Shown in pieces: positions 15,040 to 21,266 of a DNA stretch of 21,266 nucleotides. The notes beneath the pieces are model-generated. The model ran no database searches. It was not told where the DNA came from and saw nothing but the letters and a program-made list of their open reading frames with translations. The number at the start of each line of letters is the position of its first letter. Within the stretch, counting starts at the first letter, position 1. Both the position numbers and the translations under genes were made by a program. This stretch comes from an uncultured Clostridium sp. GTDB lineage: Bacteria; Bacillota; Clostridia; Lachnospirales; Lachnospiraceae. Location of the stretch: positions 1 to 21,266 of the forward strand of contig CAUCIO010000020.1 of NCBI GenBank assembly GCA_958442925.1. The letters run 5' to 3'.

Positions 15040-15921
15040 ATGGATTCCAGCCGTTTTGACAAGGTATTTCCAGCCGAATTCTCCGGCGATTTGAAGGTCT
15101 CCTGGCCGGACGGGAAACGGATTGCCGTCATGCTGGCCTTTGACTTGGATGCGGAGACCATGTGGACCACCAGAGGCGACGGAAATGCAGATCACATAAC
15201 AAATCTGTCCAGAGGAGCCTACGGCCCTGTGCAGGGCGTACCCAGAATTTTAAACATGTTAGACAGCTTCGGCTTAAAGGCCACTTTCTTTGTACCTGGC
15301 GTAGTAGCGGACAAATACCCTGATGTAGTAAAGGAAATCGCCGCAAGAGGCCATGAAATCGGCTTCCACGGCTATTTCCACGAGGAATTTTCCACTACCA
15401 CTTATGAGCAGGAGAAGGCCACCATGGAACGGTGCGAGAAACTGATCAGAGAACTGACAGGCCAGCAGATGGTCAGCCACCGGGCTCCCGGCGGAGTCAT
15501 CCATGACTACAGCCTGCGCCTCTTTACCGAGCGGGGCTACATTGCCAGCTCCAACTGGAGAAACAGCGACGGCCCCTTCATCCATGAGCTGGATGGAGTA
15601 AAAATTCCCCTGGTGGAGGTTCCCAAGGATTCCATTTTTGACGATACTGCCTACGATTTCTATACAGACAGCGCGCCGGAGCGCTATGAGCTGAAATCAC
15701 CTCAGGAGATGCTTGAAATCTGGAAAGAAGAGTTCGACACTCTGGCAGACGAGGGCAGAATGATCAATTTTGTTCTCCATCCCCAGTTTATCGGCCGCGT
15801 AAGCCGCGTCAATATGCTCAAGGAGCTGATTGGGTACATGCTGTCCCGCGGCGCCTGGATTGACACGAACCAGGCTGTGGCCCGCTGGGTCTTAAAAGAA
15901 AACGGCATGCCTGCAAAATAA
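15040..15921 (+). CDS. Polysaccharide-deacetylase-fold hydrolase, second of tandem pair
   Basis: This 293-residue protein is a paralogue of the preceding one and shares WPDGKRIAVM, the metal motif AFDLDAE (D35, D37), FFVPGVVA, HGYFHE (H110 and H114) and VLHPQFIGRVSRVNML. The loop is HRAPGG in place of GHRGPES, which may reflect a different substrate. No signal peptide is visible. It begins at the base after the first gene's stop; the AAAGGAGG ribosome site lies inside that gene's end. The two may form a heteromer or act on related substrates. Known relatives cleave N-acetyl or cyclic amide bonds; the true substrate is not readable. Confidence 0.84.
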   Translation: MDSSRFDKVFPAEFSGDLKVSWPDGKRIAVMLAFDLDAETMWTTRGDGNADHITNLSRGAYGPVQGVPRILNMLDSFGLKATFFVPGVVADKYPDVVKEIAARGHEIGFHGYFHEEFSTTTYEQEKATMERCEKLIRELTGQQMVSHRAPGGVIHDYSLRLFTERGYIASSNWRNSDGPFIHELDGVKIPLVEVPKDSIFDDTAYDFYTDSAPERYELKSPQEMLEIWKEEFDTLADEGRMINFVLHPQFIGRVSRVNMLKELIGYMLSRGAWIDTNQAVARWVLKENGMPAK

Positions 15922-15931
15922 TGCTGCAGGC
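15909..15931 (+). other. Hairpin over the stop of the second deacetylase
   Basis: GCCTGCA / TGCAGGC (7 bp, 9-base loop) spans the stop codon at 15919-15921. No U-run follows, so it is at best a weak terminator before the transglutaminase gene 54 bases on. Confidence 0.35.
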
Positions 15932-15975
15932 CGCTTTGTCCATACAAAATATACATTTAAATGAGGTAATAAACT

Positions 15976-16884
15976 ATGATTTCATCTGCAATGACGCACC
16001 GCTTCAGAAGACGTCTGAAGCAGGGCAAAAAGGCTTTGATTCTGGGTCTTCTGTCCGCCGCTCTCCTGTCTGTCCCCGCCTTCGCCGAGGTGAGGACTCC
16101 GCAGGCCTCAGGCACAACCGTCTTCTCAAACGGCGGCGCTGTAATTGACGCATCCAACTCCTCCCAGGGCTATGTGATGGTCAAATATTCCGGCGGAACC
16201 TCCCGTATTAAGGTTCGCATCTCCAAGGGAACCGAATACACCTACGATCTGAATACTGCCGGAAACTACGAGGTATTTCCTCTGACAGAGGGAAGCGGAA
16301 CCTACACGATCAAGGTATTCCAGCAGGTTCAGGGCACTTCCTACGCCCAGGTGATGAGCCAGTCTGTCACGGCAAATATCGCAGACAGCCAGTCCCCCTT
16401 CCTGTACCCGAACCAGTTCTGCAATTTTAACGCGAACTCCGCCGTGGTATCCAAGGCAGCTGAGCTGACAGGAGGAATCGCAGATCCGCTGGCAAAAGTA
16501 CAGGCTGTTTACCGCTATGCCATCGATCATATTTCCTATGATTACCAGAAGGCCGCCACTGTGCAGAGCGGCTACCTTCCTGTTCCAGACGCCACCCTGG
16601 CTTCCGGAAAGGGCATCTGCTTCGACTATGCGGCTGTAATGACTTCCATGCTCCGCTCTCAGGACATTCCTACAAAGCTTGTCATCGGCTATACCGGCGG
16701 AACCTACCACGCCTGGGTAAGCGTATATCTGACTGGCCAGGGCTGGGTGGACAATATCATCTACTTTGACGGAGCCAACTGGCGCTACATGGATCCCACT
16801 TTCGCCTCCAGCGGCAAGGGAAACGCAGCCATCTCCAGCTACATTTCCAATCAGGCCAACTACCAGGCTAAATTTACTTATTAA
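15976..16884 (+). CDS. Exported transglutaminase-like protein
   Basis: This 302-residue protein has a strong signal peptide (basic N-region to about 19, hydrophobic 20-35, likely cleavage AFA|EV after residue 37). A beta-rich N-terminal part is followed by a transglutaminase-like core (about 160-285) with the triad C215 in GKGICFDYAAV, H245 in TYHAWVSV and D273 in YMDPTFA. Such folds cross-link proteins or act as cysteine proteases or amidases; which applies is unknown. There is no membrane anchor or sorting signal at the C-terminus, so it is probably secreted. GAGGT precedes the ATG; a second in-frame ATG (residue 6) is possible. It precedes the pilus-like operon by 67 bases. Confidence 0.85.
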   Translation: MISSAMTHRFRRRLKQGKKALILGLLSAALLSVPAFAEVRTPQASGTTVFSNGGAVIDASNSSQGYVMVKYSGGTSRIKVRISKGTEYTYDLNTAGNYEVFPLTEGSGTYTIKVFQQVQGTSYAQVMSQSVTANIADSQSPFLYPNQFCNFNANSAVVSKAAELTGGIADPLAKVQAVYRYAIDHISYDYQKAATVQSGYLPVPDATLASGKGICFDYAAVMTSMLRSQDIPTKLVIGYTGGTYHAWVSVYLTGQGWVDNIIYFDGANWRYMDPTFASSGKGNAAISSYISNQANYQAKFTY

Positions 16885-16915
16885 TGGCTGATTTATTTCA
16901 CGTACAAGAAAGGCG

Positions 16916-16932
16916 GCCCTGATTTCCAGGGC
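16916..16932 (+). other. Hairpin between transglutaminase and pilC genes
   Basis: GCCCTG / CAGGGC (6 bp, loop ATTTC) is followed by TTTATG. The U-run is short, so it may partially terminate or attenuate entry into the pilus-like operon. Confidence 0.4.
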
Positions 16933-16951
16933 TTTATGAGGAATTCTGACT

Positions 16952-17998
16952 ATGAAACAATCCGTTCCGTTTACCGGTCTTTCACTGTCCGGTTTCTGTA
17001 TGCAGATTTCCATCCTGCTGAAATCTGCAGTCCCTCTTTACGAGGGACTTTCCGTCATGGCGGAGGACGCCTCCCTTCCAAAAGAGAAAGAAGTTCTTTC
17101 TGCCATGGCTGACAAGCTGCGCATGGGCTTTCCTTTCAGCCAGGCTGTCGCTGAGGCTGAATGTTTCCCTGCCTATGTTACCCAGATGACGCTTCTGGGT
17201 GAACGCACGGGAACTCTGGACGCCGTCATGGAGCATCTGTCCCGGTTTTATGAAAGGGAATACCGTCTGGGTGAAAATCTGCGCCGCGCCGTTACCTACC
17301 CGGCTATTATGATTATCATGCTGTTAGCCATCCTGTTTATTCTGTTCACAAAAGTCATGCCTGTCTTTTCCGGCGTTTACGAGCAGCTGGGAACCTCGAT
17401 TCCGCCGGCTGCCCAGACGGCCATCCGGTTTGGAGGCATTTTAAGCGGAGGAGCCCTTATCTTCGCAGCTGTTCTGATTGCAGTGTTCGCTGTGATTCGG
17501 CTGACCAGCAGGCCCGGACAGGAAAACAGCCTGTCATCCCGCCTTCTGGCTCTGATTAAGAACCGTTCCAGCATTGCCCGGCTCTCTGCCCTGCGCCGCT
17601 TCTGCTCTGTTATGGCTATGACACTTCACTGCGGCATGGACATGGCCGAGGGCTGCCGCATGGCCGCTTCCCTGGTGGACAACGCTTCTGTCCTGCCCGG
17701 CGTAAAAGCCTGCGAGAAAGAGCTGGCCTCCGGAAAAGCCTTCTATGACTCCATTGAGCCCTCCGGCCTGTTCTCAGGCTTTGATCTGCAGATGATCCGC
17801 ATCGGAAGCAGAGCCGGACAGCTGGAAACTGTCATGAAGGAGCTGGAAGCAGATTATGACGAGCGCTCCTCCGACGCTCTCGACAGCCTGATTGCAAGAC
17901 TTGAACCTGCCATTGTATCTGTTCTGGCCGTTGCGGTAGGTCTCGTACTTCTGTCTGTCATGCTGCCTCTTGCTGGAATTCTTTCCTCCATCGGTTAA
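16952..17998 (+). CDS. Type II secretion / type IV pilus platform protein (PilC/GspF/ComGB-like)
   Basis: This 348-residue inner-membrane platform protein has two T2SSF domains: the first (about 15-135) carries LLKSAVPLYEGL and GERTGTLDAVMEHLSRFYERE, the second (about 207-345) repeats it with IGSRAGQLETVMKELEADYDE. TM helices are near 114-135, 161-183 and 318-342; the segment VMPVFSGVYEQLGTSIPPAA is the PilC signature. The family usually has 50-odd more N-terminal residues, so this is a short form, as in ComGB. It would carry the assembly ATPase and the pilins. GAGGAA lies upstream of the ATG, and the next gene is 25 bases on. Confidence 0.9.
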   Translation: MKQSVPFTGLSLSGFCMQISILLKSAVPLYEGLSVMAEDASLPKEKEVLSAMADKLRMGFPFSQAVAEAECFPAYVTQMTLLGERTGTLDAVMEHLSRFYEREYRLGENLRRAVTYPAIMIIMLLAILFILFTKVMPVFSGVYEQLGTSIPPAAQTAIRFGGILSGGALIFAAVLIAVFAVIRLTSRPGQENSLSSRLLALIKNRSSIARLSALRRFCSVMAMTLHCGMDMAEGCRMAASLVDNASVLPGVKACEKELASGKAFYDSIEPSGLFSGFDLQMIRIGSRAGQLETVMKELEADYDERSSDALDSLIARLEPAIVSVLAVAVGLVLLSVMLPLAGILSSIG

Positions 17999-18023
17999 AC
18001 AGTGAATACACAGGAGGATTTAT

Positions 18024-18380
18024 ATGCTGCACGTACAAGTTCAAAAAGAAAAGAAAGGCGCGGCCGGATATCTGCTGTCCTTTCTTCTCTTCTTCGCTAT
18101 TCTTTTTATCTTCCTCTTCAGCGTCAGGGCCATGGAGTCCAAAAGTGAGGAGGAAAGCCTGGCGTCTCTCAGAAACGCCGTTCAGAGGGCCTGCGTCCAG
18201 TGCTACGCTATCGAGGGGCGCTACCCGCCCAGCGTAGAATATCTGGAGGAGCACTACGGCATTGTCATTGACAGAAACCGGTATCACGTATTTTATGACG
18301 GATGGGCCAGTAACGTAATGCCGGATATCACTGTGCTTCCCGCAGAGCCTGACAGCCAGGAGAAGGGAGGAACATCATGA
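18024..18380 (+). CDS. Small single-TM pilin-like protein A
   Basis: This 118-residue protein has one N-terminal TM helix (about 14-36) after a basic lead, in the form KKGAAG|YLLSFLLFFAI. After the TM comes an Ala/Leu helix with two Cys (ACVQC) and then YAIEGRYPPSVEYLEEHYGI, a segment I recognise as common in uncharacterised Lachnospiraceae proteins beside PilC genes. The bar marks a possible prepilin-type cleavage; the Glu at +5 of a true prepilin is absent. The gene has AGGAGG upstream and its stop overlaps the next start (ATGA). Function as a pilin or pseudopilin is inferred. Confidence 0.75.
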   Translation: MLHVQVQKEKKGAAGYLLSFLLFFAILFIFLFSVRAMESKSEEESLASLRNAVQRACVQCYAIEGRYPPSVEYLEEHYGIVIDRNRYHVFYDGWASNVMPDITVLPAEPDSQEKGGTS

Positions 18381-19042
18381 GAAAACAAACTCCCTCTTCA
18401 GGAAAAACAGGATTTCTGTTTTCCATGCTTCTGTTTTTTGTATTCCTCTTCTGCTCCGTATTTACGGTTCTCATAGGCAGCCGCGTCTATGAAAACATCC
18501 GCGAGAGGGACAACGACTCCTTTTACCAGGACACGGCTGTAAGCTATGTAATAAACAAAATCCGGCAGGCAGACCAGAGCGGAGGCGTAACAGTAGGAGA
18601 GACTGACAGCGGCATCTCTTTCCTGCTTCTCACTTCCCAGACAGACGGAACAGTCTACGAAACCTGGATTTACACCATGGACGGCCATCTCCGGGAGCTC
18701 TTTACTCCTATGGGAAGCGGTCTGTCCGTAGAAGACGGACTGGAAATCTGCGCCTGTCCTGAGCTTGCCTTCTCTTTAGACGAGCCAGACGGAAAACGCC
18801 TTTTAACTATCTTCCAGGCCTCCTCTGACGAAGCTTCACCGGAAAACGGGCGAAGTATCTCCCTGCTCCTTCGAAGCGCTTCCGGAGAATTTCTTATTCA
18901 GGGCAGTTCTCCGACAGCAGAGGAGTCTGAGCCAGAGACAGAAATCTCCCGCGATCTCTCCTATCTGGGCATTCCAGCGGAGACACCAGGCGGCACAGAG
19001 ACGCCTGAAACAACAGATGGCCAGCCCGGCCAGAACGAATAA
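18377..19042 (+). CDS. Single-TM pilin-like protein B (DUF4860-like)
   Basis: This 221-residue protein has an N-terminal TM helix (about 12-34) in the form GKTG|FLFSMLLFFVFLF, followed by an external beta-rich domain starting near AVSYVINKIRQADQSGGV and containing TDGTVYETWIYTMDGHLREL. The Glu/Ser/Pro/Thr tail (about 170-221) is disordered. It resembles, as I recall, proteins named DUF4860. The fold suggests a GspJ-like minor pseudopilin, which remains inference. Coupled by the ATGA overlap with the gene before it and 12 bases from the next. Confidence 0.72.
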   Translation: MRKQTPSSGKTGFLFSMLLFFVFLFCSVFTVLIGSRVYENIRERDNDSFYQDTAVSYVINKIRQADQSGGVTVGETDSGISFLLLTSQTDGTVYETWIYTMDGHLRELFTPMGSGLSVEDGLEICACPELAFSLDEPDGKRLLTIFQASSDEASPENGRSISLLLRSASGEFLIQGSSPTAEESEPETEISRDLSYLGIPAETPGGTETPETTDGQPGQNE

Positions 19043-19054
19043 AGGAGGAGGGCA

Positions 19055-19546
19055 ATGCTGCACACAAAATACACAGTAACAAACAAACGGCCTTCCTATG
19101 CCTTTCTGATGGAAATGCTGTGGGTCTGCGGCTTTTTCGCCATAGCTGCCTGCATTTTCGTTATGGCTTTCGCAAAGGCTGATACCATGAGCCGGAAGGC
19201 TCAGGATCTGAACGAGGCTGTCATGGCCGCAGAACAGGAGATGGAACAGGCCTTTCTCACTGAGAGAGAGGGAACCTGGAGCGTCTGCCTGGATCAGAAC
19301 TGGAAACCAGTTTCCATGGAACCGGATCACCGCCTGCCAGGCTCTGACGGCCCGTTTCCAGAAGGAACCTATGCCGTTCTGCGCGTTTCCAGCCAGGCAG
19401 ACGGCGGGCTTTTAAATGTCTCTGTTCAGGTAGACTCCCACGTTTCAGAGCCTATTCAGGAAACAATTTACACGCTGGAGGGCAGCCATATGACAGACAG
19501 AAAGGAGGCAGACCATGAAAGAGACAGTGAAAACCGGCAGAATTAA
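19055..19546 (+). CDS. Single-TM pilin-like protein C
   Basis: This 163-residue protein has a TM helix (about 15-40) in the form PSYAFLMEMLWVCGFFAIAA. A Glu sits at the +5 place if Ala15 is taken as +1, the arrangement of prepilins, though the residue before is Tyr rather than Gly. The stem helix RKAQDLNEAVMAAEQEMEQ and a beta-rich end follow. The gene has GGAGGAGG upstream, and its last 32 bases overlap the next gene, whose AAGGAGG lies within it. It is probably a minor pilin. Confidence 0.7.
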   Translation: MLHTKYTVTNKRPSYAFLMEMLWVCGFFAIAACIFVMAFAKADTMSRKAQDLNEAVMAAEQEMEQAFLTEREGTWSVCLDQNWKPVSMEPDHRLPGSDGPFPEGTYAVLRVSSQADGGLLNVSVQVDSHVSEPIQETIYTLEGSHMTDRKEADHERDSENRQN

Positions 19547-19979
19547 TATCGGAACCGCCTCTATTGTGCTGATTCTCCTGATTTTGTGCCTGGCTGTATT
19601 TTCCCTTTTAAGCCTCAGCGACGCCCAGGCTTCTCTGTCCTTTGCCAGGCGGCGGGCAGAATCAGTACAGGCCTTCTATCAGGCAGATGCAAAGGCTCAG
19701 ACCTGGGCTGACAGTATCCGCGGTCTGGACCTGTCCAGCGCCCTGACTCAGGGTTCTGTCCCGGACGGGGCGTCTGCAGAGGCGTCAGAGGACGGCAGTA
19801 CCATAAAGCTCACCATCCCCCTGTCCCAGGGACAGTCCCTGTCAGCCGAATACAGGCTGTCTGACGGACAGCTGATTTCCTCCCGCATTTTTAACAGTGA
19901 GGACTATGCCATCGACACGCGGCTGCCTGTATGGACGGGACCAGACAGCACAGAAACAGAGACAAATCATCCGTCCTAA
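19515..19979 (+). CDS. Single-TM pilin-like protein D
   Basis: This 154-residue protein has a TM helix (about 15-33) in NIGTASIVLILLILCLAVF, then the helix SFARRRAESVQAFYQADAKA and a beta-rich domain. The acidic/Thr tail ends DSTETETNHPS. No prepilin Glu is seen. The ribosome site AAGGAGG lies inside the preceding gene. The layout (TM plus stem helix plus globular domain) fits a PilX/GspK-like minor pilin, without a motif to prove it. Confidence 0.65.
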   Translation: MKETVKTGRINIGTASIVLILLILCLAVFSLLSLSDAQASLSFARRRAESVQAFYQADAKAQTWADSIRGLDLSSALTQGSVPDGASAEASEDGSTIKLTIPLSQGQSLSAEYRLSDGQLISSRIFNSEDYAIDTRLPVWTGPDSTETETNHPS

Positions 19980-20006
19980 TACAGCTTTAATCAAAGAGGT
20001 TTCATT

Positions 20007-21068
20007 ATGGATATTAAAGAATTTTTTCAGGATGCCGTAAACAAACAGGCCTCTGACATTTTCCTGATTCCAGGAATGCCTCTGGCTATGAAAATCAACG
20101 GCAGAATTGAGCACATAGGTGAAGAAAAAGTATTCCCGGCCGAAATGGACAATTATATCCGGGAAATCTACGCCATCAGCGGAAACAGGGATATGACCCG
20201 TATTCAGGAACAGGGAGACGACGACTTCTCCTTTTCTATTGTGGGACTGTCCCGATTCCGCGCCAGCGTGATGAAACAGAGAGGCTCTCTGGCGGCTGTC
20301 ATTCGAATCGTCCGGTTCGATCTGCCCAATCCGGCAGACATCCACATCCCGGAGACGGTTCTGAACATCGCCTCCATGAAAAAGGGCATGGTTCTTGTAA
20401 CAGGCGCAGCAGGAAGCGGAAAATCCACGACTCTCGCCTGCGTCATAGACCGAATCAACCAGACCAGAAACGCTCACGTTATCACGCTGGAGGATCCCAT
20501 CGAGTATCTGCATCACCATCAGAAATCTGTAGTTACCCAGCGTGAGATCGGACACGATACAGCCTCCTATGTAGACGGCCTGCGGGCCTCTCTCCGCCAG
20601 GCTCCTGACGTTATTCTGCTGGGAGAGATGAGAGATTACGAAACCATCCAGACGGCCATGACGGCTGCCGAAACCGGCCATCTTTTAATTTCCACCCTGC
20701 ACACTACCGGCGCAGCCAATACCATCGACCGAATCATCGACGTGTTCCCAGCCGACGGACAGCAGCAGGTCCGCGTCCAGCTGGCCATGGTGCTGAAAGC
20801 AGTAGTATCTCAGCAGCTGATCCCTGCAACGGATGGATCCCTAATCCCGGCTTTTGAGATTATGTTCGTCAACGAGGCTATCCGGAGTATGATCCGGGAG
20901 TCTAAAATCCATCAGATTCAGAATGTTATCTCCACCAGTATGGCAGAAGGCATGGTGAGTCTGGACAACAGCCTGTTAAAATATCTTCAGCTGGGGCTTA
21001 TCACCAAAGAGACCTGCGTTAACTACAGCCCAAATCCAGAGCAGATGAGAATGCGCCTGGGAGTGTAA
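20007..21068 (+). CDS. pilT: PilT-like type IV pilus ATPase
   Basis: This 353-residue hexameric motor ATPase has Walker A VTGAAGSGKSTT (K139), the Asp-box region ITLEDPIEYLHHHQKS, the Walker B/GEMRD block with E207, the His-box LISTLHTTGAANTIDRIID and the C-terminal AIRSMIRE block that matches PilT's AIRNLIR. It is full length. In the Asp-rich stretch before Walker B this protein has LRQAPD where PilT usually has LREDPD. Only one ATPase is in the operon, so it may drive assembly (as ComGA does) or retraction. AAAGAGGT precedes the ATG. A clear terminator follows. Confidence 0.88.
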   Translation: MDIKEFFQDAVNKQASDIFLIPGMPLAMKINGRIEHIGEEKVFPAEMDNYIREIYAISGNRDMTRIQEQGDDDFSFSIVGLSRFRASVMKQRGSLAAVIRIVRFDLPNPADIHIPETVLNIASMKKGMVLVTGAAGSGKSTTLACVIDRINQTRNAHVITLEDPIEYLHHHQKSVVTQREIGHDTASYVDGLRASLRQAPDVILLGEMRDYETIQTAMTAAETGHLLISTLHTTGAANTIDRIIDVFPADGQQQVRVQLAMVLKAVVSQQLIPATDGSLIPAFEIMFVNEAIRSMIRESKIHQIQNVISTSMAEGMVSLDNSLLKYLQLGLITKETCVNYSPNPEQMRMRLGV

Positions 21069-21082
21069 ATATGTGAAAGTGC

Positions 21083-21111
21083 GAAAGGAAGGAACACAGC
21101 TCCTTCCTTTC
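21083..21111 (+). terminator. Rho-independent terminator of the pilus-like operon
   Basis: GAAAGGAAGGA (21083-21093) and TCCTTCCTTTC (21101-21111) form a perfect 11-bp stem with a 7-base loop, followed by TGTTTTGCCTTT. It begins 15 bases after the ATPase stop. Confidence 0.85.
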
Positions 21112-21138
21112 TGTTTTGCCTTTGTATTTCAGTACAAT

Positions 21139-21181
21139 AAAAAAACACCGACCCCAACGCTCTCTGTCGTCAAAATCAGTG
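21139..21181 (-). terminator. Probable terminator of the tRNA-Lys gene
   Basis: In the minus-strand RNA CACUGA (complement of 21176-21181) pairs with UCGGUG (complement of 21146-21151) with one G-U, followed by seven U (21139-21145). The loop is long (24 bases), so confidence is moderate. Confidence 0.5.
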
Positions 21182-21189
21182 CTTTTCAG

Positions 21190-21262
21190 TGCGCCTTCGG
21201 GGGCTCGAACCCCGGACAAATAGATTAAGAGTCTACTGCTCTACCAACTGAGCTAAAGGCGC
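21190..21262 (-). tRNA. tRNA-Lys (anticodon CTT)
   Basis: A 73-base cloverleaf read on the minus strand: acceptor GCGCCTT / AAGGCGC, D-arm GCTC/GAGC with loop AGTTGGTA, anticodon stem GTAGA/TCTAT with loop CTCTTAA (anticodon CTT, complement of 21227-21229), 5-base variable loop, and T-arm CGGGG-TTCGAGC-CCCCG. The discriminator is A and CCA is not encoded (CTG follows). It is convergent to the pilus-like operon. Confidence 0.95.
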
Positions 21263-21266
21263 ATAT

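Noticed and set aside
16126..17013. 295-codon open frame on the minus strand opposite the transglutaminase gene
   Set aside because: The plus-strand product has a signal peptide and catalytic triad; the minus frame has no recognisable feature and runs into pilC.

Overview
The window looks like chromosomal DNA of a Gram-positive anaerobe of the Clostridia, most likely family Lachnospiraceae (Clostridium cluster XIVa relatives). Evidence is the FabK-type fatty acid synthesis cluster, the sequence style of the proteins, strong AGGAGG ribosome binding sites, near-balanced base composition and the com/pil-like operon. Genus cannot be named from this sequence alone. No insertion sequence, phage gene or CRISPR array is visible.

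Region 1 (1-6420, minus strand): a type II fatty acid synthesis operon read right to left, fabH - acpP - fabK - fabD - fabG - fabF - accB - fabZ (fabZ runs off the left edge). Together these make the initiating ketoacyl synthase, carrier protein, FMN-type enoyl reductase, malonyl transferase, ketoreductase, elongating synthase, biotin carrier and dehydratase. A strong promoter upstream of fabH is followed by a perfect GTTTGA-TAT-TCAAAC palindrome resembling the operator of FabT-type MarR repressors. The regulator itself is not in the window. A second promoter with a degenerate copy of the box precedes acpP.

Region 2 (6421-9802, plus): a roughly 170-nt long imperfect palindrome (candidate structured RNA or MITE-like repeat), then an OmpR-type response regulator and a six-TM histidine kinase. 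Region 3 (9839-13845, minus): a convergent large palindrome, a MATE efflux protein, and a polar amino-acid ABC importer (binding lipoprotein, permease, ATPase) with its own promoter and terminator.

Region 4 (13938-16884, plus), divergent from the importer: two tandem cytoplasmic polysaccharide-deacetylase-fold hydrolases, then an exported transglutaminase-like protein. Region 5 (16952-21111, plus): a compact operon for a type IV pilus / Com-like machine, with a PilC/GspF platform protein, four small single-TM proteins with unorthodox pilin-like N-termini, and a PilT-like ATPase, closed by a clear terminator. A convergent tRNA-Lys(CTT) gene ends the window. The most unusual material is the minimal pilus-like operon with non-canonical prepilin N-termini, the long palindrome at 6461-6631, and the deacetylase pair beside the amino-acid importer.
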